DNA of 30,460 bases. Source: Limnoglobus sp043780595. GTDB taxonomy: Bacteria > Planctomycetota > Planctomycetia > Gemmatales > Gemmataceae. This document shows, piece by piece, positions 15,999-23,501 of the stretch. Location of the stretch: positions 1-30,460 of the forward strand of contig JAYWCL010000175.1 of NCBI GenBank assembly GCA_043780595.1. Reading direction: 5' to 3'. The stretch's first letter is position 1. Every line of letters begins with the position of its first letter. The position numbers were made by a program, and so were the translations under genes. A model generated the notes under the pieces. It was given only the letters and a program-made list of their open reading frames with translations, was not told the DNA's origin and made no database searches.

Positions 15999-17161
15999 TC
16001 CGCGAGTAATTGCTGCATTTGCGCGGTCACATCGGGGAACTGGGAGCGAACGTCGTTCGCCTCCCAGCGATCCTCGGGCCTCGCAAACAGCATCGCTTCC
16101 CGAACCGGTTCGTCGTCGTCGGCGTGTCCCATCGGTTCGATATACGTCCAGTCGGCGGTACGAATGGCACGTTCGCCGTAACCGTCGATTTCGCAAACGC
16201 TGATAGCGTACGTACGCGGTTCGTGTGGCGTTCCGTTCCAATGGGCGGTCAAGACGCAGCCTTCAATGCCCACCGCATTTTCCACCTTGAGCAACGACAG
16301 AATTGTCGGCAAAATGTCCGCAGGTTGCGTGAAGTCGGACACCCGCAGCCCCGCATGTTCCGCGTTCGGTAGCTGGATAATCAGCGGCAGGTGAACGAAC
16401 TCTTCGTGCAGATATGGCCGATGTGCCCCGGTGTAACCGCGCTCGCCGAGCGGGTAACCGTAGTCGCTGGTCACGAGCCACGTAGCGGTTTCGTGGAGGT
16501 TGCGTTCGCGAAGCAGCGCGAACAGTTCGCCGAGTTGCGCATCGAACCCCGTAACGGCGGCGGCGAAGCTGCGGTGGAGCAGATCCCACGAATCGAAATC
16601 GTCGGTATCGGTCCACCCCGGCGACGGGTCCACCCACGGGATGATCGCCTCGATGTACTCATCGGGTGCCGTTTCGCCGACGAGATCTTCGACGTAAACC
16701 TCGAACACACCTTCGGGCACGAACCACGGCGGGAGCATCGCATCGCATTCGATCCACAACAGAAACGACGTTGCCGATTTTAACTCCTCGAGAACCTGCG
16801 GCAACATCTGCAACAGCGCCGTCGTGGGCGTGTCATCATCGGGGTTCGGCCTCGCGTCGAACTGTTTCTGCCAGCCAGCGTAGAAACCGGGTGTATCGCT
16901 CGCTTCGCGGTTCGCACGGACCAACACCGTCACTACGCCCGACGCATTCAGCGTGTCGAGCAAATCGACGCGCCCCGATCCGAGGCCCGTTCGCCAGGCG
17001 ATTCGTGCGGAGACGGCATCGGGTTTATCCGAGAAATGGTTATCGAAGGCGATGCCATCGACAGCGATGCGATCGAGGTGCGGGGTGGCAGAGAATTCGT
17101 TGCCGTAAATTCCCCAGCACGCGGTGGGGCAACCGTGGAGCGAGACGACGATGGTTTGCAT
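15962..17161 (-). CDS. Degenerate sulfatase-like (alkaline phosphatase superfamily) protein
   Basis: The 399-residue sequence aligns by eye with the sulfatase fold: ATPHLDRIAVDGIAFDNHF (25-43) is the conserved ATPNLDRLAAEGVRF region, and TSDYGYPLGERG plus EEFVHLPLIIQLP match the later metal/substrate region. Key catalytic residues are changed. The N-terminal DD metal pair is replaced in VVSLHGCPTACWG. The formylglycine C-x-P-S-R motif is replaced by A-V-S-A-R (49-53) before the conserved TG. The usual DH of TSDHG is DY. There is no signal peptide, unlike most planctomycete sulfatases. It is probably not a working sulfatase; a binding role, or another phosphatase-like chemistry, is possible. 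The ATG at 17161 faces the divergent ABC permease gene. Confidence 0.8.
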   Translation of the reverse strand: MQTIVVSLHGCPTACWGIYGNEFSATPHLDRIAVDGIAFDNHFSDKPDAVSARIAWRTGLGSGRVDLLDTLNASGVVTVLVRANREASDTPGFYAGWQKQFDARPNPDDDTPTTALLQMLPQVLEELKSATSFLLWIECDAMLPPWFVPEGVFEVYVEDLVGETAPDEYIEAIIPWVDPSPGWTDTDDFDSWDLLHRSFAAAVTGFDAQLGELFALLRERNLHETATWLVTSDYGYPLGERGYTGAHRPYLHEEFVHLPLIIQLPNAEHAGLRVSDFTQPADILPTILSLLKVENAVGIEGCVLTAHWNGTPHEPRTYAISVCEIDGYGERAIRTADWTYIEPMGHADDDEPVREAMLFARPEDRWEANDVRSQFPDVTAQMQQLLADHSPGAAGRSGG

Positions 17162-17243
17162 GCACCTGCCAGGAGTGGGCGTGATTCGCGACCGTTTCGA
17201 TTAGTTTATCGGCGAAATCGCAGTTCACGCGCCGCATGGGGAA

Positions 17244-19139
17244 ATGAGTCCTACAACGGACAGAAGTAACGCTCTGCAAATGACGAGGAGATACGCTGTG
17301 CTCGGGCCGATCTTCATGCGGGAACTCGTAACGGTACCGCGTCAACGGGGACACTTTCCTACTCGCGTTGCGCTCGTCGGTCTGATCGCGATTCTGGGCA
17401 TCACGCTGTGGCAAGCGACGATCGGTTTCACCCGCACGGCCACACTCGGCGAGGCCGCCCGATTCGGCCTGATGCTCTTCCAGATCACGCTTTACGTCGA
17501 ACTGATGTTGCTCGTTTTTTTCGCGGCACTTTCCGCAGCCAGCACGGTTTCGCAAGAGAAAGACCGCCGCACGTTCATTTTGCTGCTGCTCACCGACATG
17601 TACGATTACGAGATCGTACTGGGCAAACTCGTCGGCAGCCTGTTGCCACTCGCGGCCCTGTTATTGACCACCGTGCCGATCCTTTCGATGTTGCTGTTAC
17701 TCGGCGGAATCGACCCTTCGCAGGTGATTCAGGGCGCGCTCGTACTCGGAGCGTCCGCGTTTGCGGCTGGCTCGCTCGGCGGGGTGATCGCGCTCTGGCG
17801 GGAACGCACGTTTCAGGCACTCGCGCTCTCGGTGTTGTGCCTCGTACTTTATTTCTGCCTCAGCCAGGGCGTTGGCATTCTCGGGCCATACCTTTCGCAA
17901 GAAGTGAACTGGAATGTGGTTCAGGCGTGGCTCGATCCGTTCATCGTCATGCAATCGGTGCTTACCCCACCCGCGAGCGGTTGGAGCGGCATTCCCCCTG
18001 CGTACGGCTTCACGTTCGTCATGCTGGTGTGGTGCCTGCTTCTGAACGGCCTCGGCATCTGGAAGCTGCGGAAGTGGAACCCGAGTGGCGAGCCGATCAT
18101 GCAACGCGAGAAGCAAGCCGCCGACCCCGAAGCGGGGCTAAACTCGGAGGAACTTTCGACGTTTCGCGCCAAAGCCCATGCTGCTCCGGGTGCGGTCCGC
18201 GAAGTCGGCGACAACCCGATTCTCTGGCGGGAGATCAAGACGCTCGCTTACGGGCGACGCCCGCTTTTGGTCAAACTCGCGTATGGCCTCGTTTTGGCGC
18301 TGATCGTCTACTTTGCCTATTCCGAACTGCGTCAACCCGGTGGCCGCGCGGCCTACGCGGCGGCATACGGCCTGGTGCCAGTCACCGTGCTGAGTATGCT
18401 GCTGATTTCGGCACAAGCCGTCACTTCGATTACCTCCGAACGCGATGGCGGGGCGCTCGATATCTTGCTCGTAACCGATGTGTCGCCGTACGAGTTCGTC
18501 TTCGGGAAAATCCTCGGCGTGATCTACAACACCTGGCAGTTCATCGTTCCGCCGATCCTCATGGCCGCGTTTTACGCTTTCGAAGGCGTCCTCACCAAGA
18601 CGCCGGATACGCTCAGCATGGGTGCGCGATTTGCGACGAACTTCGCACCGATGCTCACGGTAATCGGTGCGATTCTCCTGCTATTCTCGTTCGCGTTGGT
18701 GCTCGGGTTGCACGTGGCACTTCGCCTCACGAACAGCCGTATGGCGATCATCAACACGCTTGGCACCGTGTTCTTTCTGTCGGTCGGCACGCTGATTTGC
18801 ATCTACCTGATCCTCATCAACGGTGGCAGTTTCGCCAACCAGTGGCTGAGCTTCATCTCGTTCCTCGTTCTGGGTATCGGCGGGTTGTTGTGGGTGCTGA
18901 GTGCGGATCGGCCATCGTCGGCGATCACGATTGGCAGCACGCTTTGCCCGCTCGCGATGTTCTATTGCGTGACGAACATCCTCATCGCGAAGCCCGGCAC
19001 CAACGAATCGGCCGACCCCCTCGTACCGTTTGTCTCGCTGACGGTCGCGTTCGGCTTCACAATTGCCGCGATGCTCGTGCCGCTACTCAGCGAGTTCGAC
19101 GTGGCACTCGGTCGCACCACGGCCGCGAACGAAGAATAA
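17244..19139 (+). CDS. ABC-2-type permease with internal duplication
   Basis: A 631-residue polytopic membrane protein with roughly a dozen hydrophobic segments. The two halves are related: SQEKDRRTFILLLLTDMYDY...VLGKLVG (about 103-131) and SERDGGALDILLVTDVSPYE...VFGKILG (about 398-425) carry the same ABC-2 coupling motif (E-[RK]-x-x-[RG]-T/A-[FL]-[DI]-x-L-L-x-T). A charged loop (about 285-330) separates them. So one gene encodes both permease copies that normally dimerise. No ATPase is adjacent. The ATG at 17244 follows GGGGAA; an ATG 12 codons in is an alternative. The 82-base region to the divergent sulfatase-like gene holds the promoters of both, but I could not assign them. Confidence 0.85.
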   Translation: MSPTTDRSNALQMTRRYAVLGPIFMRELVTVPRQRGHFPTRVALVGLIAILGITLWQATIGFTRTATLGEAARFGLMLFQITLYVELMLLVFFAALSAASTVSQEKDRRTFILLLLTDMYDYEIVLGKLVGSLLPLAALLLTTVPILSMLLLLGGIDPSQVIQGALVLGASAFAAGSLGGVIALWRERTFQALALSVLCLVLYFCLSQGVGILGPYLSQEVNWNVVQAWLDPFIVMQSVLTPPASGWSGIPPAYGFTFVMLVWCLLLNGLGIWKLRKWNPSGEPIMQREKQAADPEAGLNSEELSTFRAKAHAAPGAVREVGDNPILWREIKTLAYGRRPLLVKLAYGLVLALIVYFAYSELRQPGGRAAYAAAYGLVPVTVLSMLLISAQAVTSITSERDGGALDILLVTDVSPYEFVFGKILGVIYNTWQFIVPPILMAAFYAFEGVLTKTPDTLSMGARFATNFAPMLTVIGAILLLFSFALVLGLHVALRLTNSRMAIINTLGTVFFLSVGTLICIYLILINGGSFANQWLSFISFLVLGIGGLLWVLSADRPSSAITIGSTLCPLAMFYCVTNILIAKPGTNESADPLVPFVSLTVAFGFTIAAMLVPLLSEFDVALGRTTAANEE

Positions 19140-19273
19140 AATTCGGGTTGGTTCAAACGTGGGTAACAGAGTCCGCATCCTATGTTTTCCACCGGCAAAG
19201 ACTGAGGGTTGTGGTGAGTCTTCAAAACATGACTGTGGCTGATCGCATCGCGTCTCGCAGACTCGCCACGACT

Positions 19274-19333
19274 CCCTCGCTAGCGCGTCGGGCTAACAAT
19301 TCCGATCCCGTTAGCCCGACGCGCTAGCGAGGG
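19274..19333. repeat. Perfect 24-bp inverted repeat, REP-like family
   Basis: The left arm at 19274-19297 (CCCTCG then CTAGCGCGTCGGGCTAAC) and the right arm at 19310-19333 are exact reverse complements over 24 bases, with a 12-base loop. This is the best-preserved copy in the window. It lies between two convergent genes (the ABC permease and the carboxylase), where a strong hairpin could end transcription from both sides, although neither arm is followed by a T-run. The remainder of 19140-19439 shows no gene. Confidence 0.92.
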
Positions 19334-19439
19334 ACGTATACCTTTTGCGGCTGAGGGTCGTGTGGAGTCTTCGACACACGACGGTTCCTGCGCCCGGAAT
19401 GAGCGTTGTGCGAACCGTTTCTTGAACCACGCCTAAAAT

Positions 19440-20999
19440 TCAGACTTGGAACACGCCGGTTTGGAAGGGCAAGCCGTCGTCGTGCCGGGTGGCGATGGCG
19501 ATGGCTTCGAGCAATGTGGGCCGCGTGTCGTTGGGCGAAATAATCGCATCGACCCAGAGCCGGGCGGCGGCGTAGCGGATGTCGGTTTGCTTTTCGTACG
19601 CGGCCACGACTTGCTGACGTAGCTGCGTCAGTTCCTCGACGTCGGGCGTTTGCCCTTCGCGTTTCATTGCCTGAATCTGAATTTCCAATAGCGTACTTGC
19701 GGCATGATCGCCGCCCATCACGGCGTATTTGGCCGTCGGCCACGCGAACACGAATCGCGGATCGAACGCCTTCCCGCACATCGCATAATGACCCGCGCCG
19801 TACGAGCCACCAGTGATGAGTGTGATCTTCGGCACGACGGAATTCGCGATCGCGTTCACCAACTTCGCGCCGGCTTTGATGATCCCCGATTGTTCCGAAT
19901 CGCGGCCCACCATGAAGCCGTTGACGTTCTGCACGAACAGAATCGGCACGCGAGTCTGGTTGCAATCCATGACGAACCGGGCCGCTTTCTCGGCGGAATC
20001 GACGTACATGACGCCGCCGAACTGGAGCGGGCCATTCGCGGGCTTCACGCGCATTTTCTGGTTGGCGACGACACCGATGGCTCGCCCGCCGAGCCGCGCG
20101 TAACCGCAAACGACCGTCTGGCCGAACTCGGATTTATATTCGTCGAACGTACCGTCATCGAGGATGCCATTTAGCAAGTCGCGAACGTCGTACTCGTTGC
20201 CGTTCGTGAATTTGTCGAAGTTGTGGCGTTGCAATTTCGCTTTCGGTGACAGGCCGATGTCATCGAGTGGTAAAAAATCGATCAGCTTGCGGATGCGCGC
20301 GAGGCACGCTTCGTCGTTCGGTTCGCGATAGTCGATCGTCCCGCTAATCGTGGCGTGCATCGCGGCCCCGCCGAGGTCTTCGTGTGCGATCACCTGCCCG
20401 ATGGCCGCCTTAACGAGCGCCGGCCCCGCGAGGTACAGCCCGCTGCCTTCGGTCATTAAAATCTTGTCGCACAACACCGGCAGATAGCCGCCACCGGCGA
20501 CGCAGTTCCCCATGATTGCGGCGAACTGCGGGATGCCCTTCGCCGAGAGGACCGCGTTGTTGCGGAAGACTCTGCCGAAGTCATCCTCATCGGGGAAGAC
20601 TTCATCTTGGAGAGGGAGGAACACCCCGGCTGAGTCGACGAGGTAGACGAGTGGCAAGCGGTTTTCGAGTGCGATTCGCTGCGTACGCAGCACTTTTTTG
20701 CACGTCATCGGGAAGAACGCGCCGGCTTTCACGGTCGCATCATTCGCGATAATCATCACCCGTCGCCCGCAGATTTGCGCGATACCCGTAACGACGCCCG
20801 CCGAGGGTGCGCCGCCGAATTCGGCGTACATCTGCCACGCCGCCCACACGCCGAGTTCGAAGAACGGGGTGTCCGCATCGATGAGTTTCGCGATTCGTTC
20901 GCGCGCCGTCAGGCGATGCTTCTGATGTTGGCGCTCGATGGCCGCAGCGCCGCCGCCGTGCCGTATGACTTCGATTTGCGCGAGGAGTTCCAGCGACAT
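19440..20999 (-). CDS. Acyl-CoA carboxylase carboxyltransferase subunit
   Basis: A 519-residue biotin-dependent carboxyltransferase of the methylcrotonyl/propionyl-CoA carboxylase beta type. It shows HRLTARERIAKLIDADTPFFELG near the N-terminus, PLVYLVDSAGVFLPLQDE, the oxyanion segment NCVAGGGYLPVLCDKI, and in the second half GGSYGAGHYAMCGKAFDPRF with WPTAKYAVMGGDHAASTLL. The SAGVFLPLQ and MGGDHAASTL features point towards methylcrotonyl-CoA or a related acyl-CoA rather than acetyl-CoA, but this cannot be settled by eye. It needs a biotin carboxylase/carrier subunit, which is not in the window. Its ATG at 20999 starts one base after the rpoN stop, suggesting translational coupling. Confidence 0.93.
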   Translation of the reverse strand: MSLELLAQIEVIRHGGGAAAIERQHQKHRLTARERIAKLIDADTPFFELGVWAAWQMYAEFGGAPSAGVVTGIAQICGRRVMIIANDATVKAGAFFPMTCKKVLRTQRIALENRLPLVYLVDSAGVFLPLQDEVFPDEDDFGRVFRNNAVLSAKGIPQFAAIMGNCVAGGGYLPVLCDKILMTEGSGLYLAGPALVKAAIGQVIAHEDLGGAAMHATISGTIDYREPNDEACLARIRKLIDFLPLDDIGLSPKAKLQRHNFDKFTNGNEYDVRDLLNGILDDGTFDEYKSEFGQTVVCGYARLGGRAIGVVANQKMRVKPANGPLQFGGVMYVDSAEKAARFVMDCNQTRVPILFVQNVNGFMVGRDSEQSGIIKAGAKLVNAIANSVVPKITLITGGSYGAGHYAMCGKAFDPRFVFAWPTAKYAVMGGDHAASTLLEIQIQAMKREGQTPDVEELTQLRQQVVAAYEKQTDIRYAAARLWVDAIISPNDTRPTLLEAIAIATRHDDGLPFQTGVFQV

Positions 21000-21000
21000 G

Positions 21001-22509
21001 TCACCCCGCCCATTCCTTGCGCTGTCGCGACGAGGGGATGTTCATCGCTTCGCGATATTTCGTGACGGTTCGCCGCGCCACGGTGAGGCCCGCGAGTTTG
21101 AATTTCTCGACGATCTCCTCGTCCGAAAGCGGTTTCTGTTTGCTTTCGTCGGCGATGATCTCTTGCAGTTTCTGTTTGATGCGCTCCCACGCGACATCGA
21201 GGCCGGTCTGTTCGTTCTTCGTTCCGCCGCCGAAAAACCGCTTGAGCGGGAACACTCCGCGTGGCGTTTCGACCCATTTATCGTCGACCGCGCGGCTGAC
21301 GGTCGTCACGTGGACGCCGACTTTCTCCGCGATTTGTTCCATTTTCAGCGGCTGAATGTGGTCCGGCCCGCGATCGAGGAACGCCCGCTGGTGGTTGATA
21401 ATCTCCCGCGTCACTTTCGTCAGCGTGCTGCGGCGCTGTTCGATCGCATCGATCAACCAGCTTGCCGAAGTGATCTTTCGCTTCAAGTATTCGCGCGCTT
21501 TCGGGTCCGAGCTTTTGTCTTTGAACAGCTCGATGTACCGCTTGCTGATGCGCACGTTCGGCACCCAATCGTCGGTGAGGCGAATGTCGAAACCGTCTTC
21601 GTCGTTGCGGGTGACGATGATATCGGGGACGACGTATTGCGTGCTTTCGGCGGCATACTTTCCACCGGGCTTCGGGTCGAGCCGACGCAGAATCTCGATC
21701 GCTTCTTTGATCGTCTCGATGTCGCTGCCGGTTTTCTTCTGAATCGCGGGGAGGCGGTTGTGCGCCACATCTTCGAGGTGGTGCGAGATCAACGTACGGA
21801 CGAGGTCCGCGTGTTCGGTTTCATTGTCGACTTGTAGCGTCAGGCACTCTTTCGTGTCGCGCGCGCCGACACCGGCGGGGTCGAGTTTTTGGATCGAAAA
21901 GAGTGCTTCTTCGACGTCGATGACGGTGATGGCTGTGCCGGTGATCGCCTCGTAGTTGCGGGCGAGTTCGTCGAAGGCGACTGGGATCGGCTTGCGATTA
22001 TCTGCGTCGTGGTCCAGCAAGTAGCCGTTCTCGTCGAGGTGCGTAATCACGAATGCCGCAATCGGCAGGTGCTCGAGCGAGAGATCGAGGTACGCGAGTT
22101 GCTCGGACAAGTGTTCTTGCAACGACTGCGGGGCCGTCGTGATGTTCTGCATCGCGTCGAGCTTGCGCACCCCGGCTTCTTCGCTCATCGAGCGGCTGGG
22201 GCGGTGTTCTTCGTTGAAGTGATCGCCCCAATCGCGATTGAGTTCGTCGAGCCGGTTGAACTCGAGGTCGCCGGTTTCGTCGTGCTTCAGCGGGGCATCG
22301 GGGTTGAACTCGGCGGGGCCTTCTGGTTCGGTGGCCTTGCGCTCCTTGATTTCCAATACGGGGTTCTCTTGCAGTTCCGCCTGGATGCGCTCTTGCAACG
22401 CCATGATCGGCAACTGGAGGATTTCCATCGACTGGATCATGCGCGGCGCGAGCCTCATGCTGAGGTTCTGCTCCGTCCGCATTCCCATTCCAAGATTTAA
22501 TCCGCTCAT
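21001..22509 (-). CDS. rpoN: RNA polymerase sigma-54 factor RpoN
   Basis: This 502-residue sigma-54 factor directs RNA polymerase to -24/-12 promoters and needs an ATP-hydrolysing activator. The N-terminal Region I, LAPRMIQSMEILQLPIMALQ (20-39), is followed by an acidic linker (about 60-110). The core-binding domain (about 120-320) includes LDPAGVGARDTKECLTLQ. The DNA-binding helix-turn-helix VGVHVTTVSRAVDDKWVETP and a C-terminal RpoN box ARRTVTKYRE (478-487) complete it. The ATG at 22509, preceded by GGAGAAGGAA, is preferred over the ATG at 22560, which overlaps recR. It follows recR by 22 bases and precedes the carboxylase by 1 base. No activator protein is seen nearby. Confidence 0.97.
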   Translation of the reverse strand: MSGLNLGMGMRTEQNLSMRLAPRMIQSMEILQLPIMALQERIQAELQENPVLEIKERKATEPEGPAEFNPDAPLKHDETGDLEFNRLDELNRDWGDHFNEEHRPSRSMSEEAGVRKLDAMQNITTAPQSLQEHLSEQLAYLDLSLEHLPIAAFVITHLDENGYLLDHDADNRKPIPVAFDELARNYEAITGTAITVIDVEEALFSIQKLDPAGVGARDTKECLTLQVDNETEHADLVRTLISHHLEDVAHNRLPAIQKKTGSDIETIKEAIEILRRLDPKPGGKYAAESTQYVVPDIIVTRNDEDGFDIRLTDDWVPNVRISKRYIELFKDKSSDPKAREYLKRKITSASWLIDAIEQRRSTLTKVTREIINHQRAFLDRGPDHIQPLKMEQIAEKVGVHVTTVSRAVDDKWVETPRGVFPLKRFFGGGTKNEQTGLDVAWERIKQKLQEIIADESKQKPLSDEEIVEKFKLAGLTVARRTVTKYREAMNIPSSRQRKEWAG

Positions 22510-22531
22510 GCGTTCCTTCTCTCCGCAGTCG

Positions 22532-23131
22532 TCAATACGCTTTTCGCGCGTCGAGTGCATCCGACAATATCTGGAAATTGATCAGTTCGAGCGACGCCCC
22601 ACTCGGGACACCGCGGGCGAGTCGCGTGATCGGCACGCCGGTACCGGCCAGGAACGTGGATACGAGTAGCGCCGTGCCGTCGCCCTCTAACGTCGGGCTG
22701 GTCGCAAGGATGACTTCGCGAACGCCGCCTTTCCGCACGCGCTGCAACAAGTCGGTCAGCGTCAGCTTTTCGGGGCCGATATCTTCGAGCGGGGCGAGCC
22801 GTCCGCCGAGCACGTGATAGACGCCGCGATAGTTGCCGGAGCGTTCGAACAATCCGACATCGCGAGTCGTTTCCACTACGCAGATCATACCCGCATCGCG
22901 GCGGCGATCCGAACAGATTTCGCAGCGTTCGCCTTCGCACAAGTGATGGCACTCGCGGCACGGGTGGACTCGCTCCACGACGGCCCGCAACGATTCCGCC
23001 AAACTACTGGCCACGGTGCGGTCGCCGACGAGCAGAAAGTGCGCGATGCGTTCCGCCGTTTTCGGCCCGACACCGGGCAGTTTGCCTAGCTCTTCGAGTA
23101 ATGTCGAAATCGCGTTTCCGTTCTCCGACAC
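22532..23131 (-). CDS. recR: Recombination mediator protein RecR
   Basis: A complete 199-residue RecR, which works with RecO/RecF in loading RecA at gaps. It shows the helix-hairpin-helix LPGVGPKTAERIAHFLL (18-34), the zinc-binding cysteines C58, C61, C70 and C73 in HPCRECHHLCEGERCEIC, and a Toprim domain (about 80-175) with ICVVETTRDVGLFE and ATSPTLEGDGTA. The start codon is GTG, supported by GGGAGG 8 bases before it. It sits in the widely conserved dnaX-ybaB-recR order, 16 bases after ybaB. Confidence 0.97.
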   Translation of the reverse strand: MSENGNAISTLLEELGKLPGVGPKTAERIAHFLLVGDRTVASSLAESLRAVVERVHPCRECHHLCEGERCEICSDRRRDAGMICVVETTRDVGLFERSGNYRGVYHVLGGRLAPLEDIGPEKLTLTDLLQRVRKGGVREVILATSPTLEGDGTALLVSTFLAGTGVPITRLARGVPSGASLELINFQILSDALDARKAY

Positions 23132-23147
23132 GCAATCGCCTCCCTTT

Positions 23148-23498
23148 TCAGCCTAAACCAGGCAGTCCGCCACCGAGCATACTGGCTGGCAGACCGACGT
23201 TGGTCGCCATCTTCGCGGTTTCTTCGGCAACGACTACTTTCGCTTTGTTCAAAGCCTGATTCGTCGCGGCGGCGATCAGGTCTTCGAGCATTTCGCGGTC
23301 GTTGAGTGCCATCGCTTCGGGGCTGATCGTCACATTCAGAATTTCCATTCGCCCGTTGACGCGAACCGTCACGTAGCCCGCACCGGCTTTGCCTTCTGCG
23401 GAAACGTTGTTGATGAACGATTGCAACTTCAGGACTTCTTCCTGAATTTTGTTTTTGTTGCCCATCAACTTCATCATCGCGCCGAGTTCGTTGAACAT
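23148..23498 (-). CDS. ybaB: YbaB/EbfC nucleoid-associated protein
   Basis: A 116-residue member of the YbaB/EbfC family, small dimeric DNA-binding proteins found beside dnaX and recR. The typical features are an N-terminal helix with KIQEEVLKLQ, the central strand GAGYVTVRVNGRMEILNVTISPEAM, the following NDREMLEDLIAAATNQAL and a C-terminal Met/Gly-rich tail (SMLGGGLPGLG). The ATG at 23498 is 3 bases after the dnaX stop, so expression is probably coupled to dnaX. Confidence 0.95.
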   Translation of the reverse strand: MFNELGAMMKLMGNKNKIQEEVLKLQSFINNVSAEGKAGAGYVTVRVNGRMEILNVTISPEAMALNDREMLEDLIAAATNQALNKAKVVVAEETAKMATNVGLPASMLGGGLPGLG

Positions 23499-23501
23499 GC
23501 G

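Noticed and set aside
17408..19327. 639-codon plus-strand frame overlapping the ABC-2 permease
   Set aside because: It is Arg/His-rich with no family features, while the permease frame has clear membrane segments and coupling motifs.
19324..20109. 261-codon minus-strand frame inside the carboxylase gene
   Set aside because: It is an out-of-frame shadow of the carboxylase; the product is very Arg-rich.
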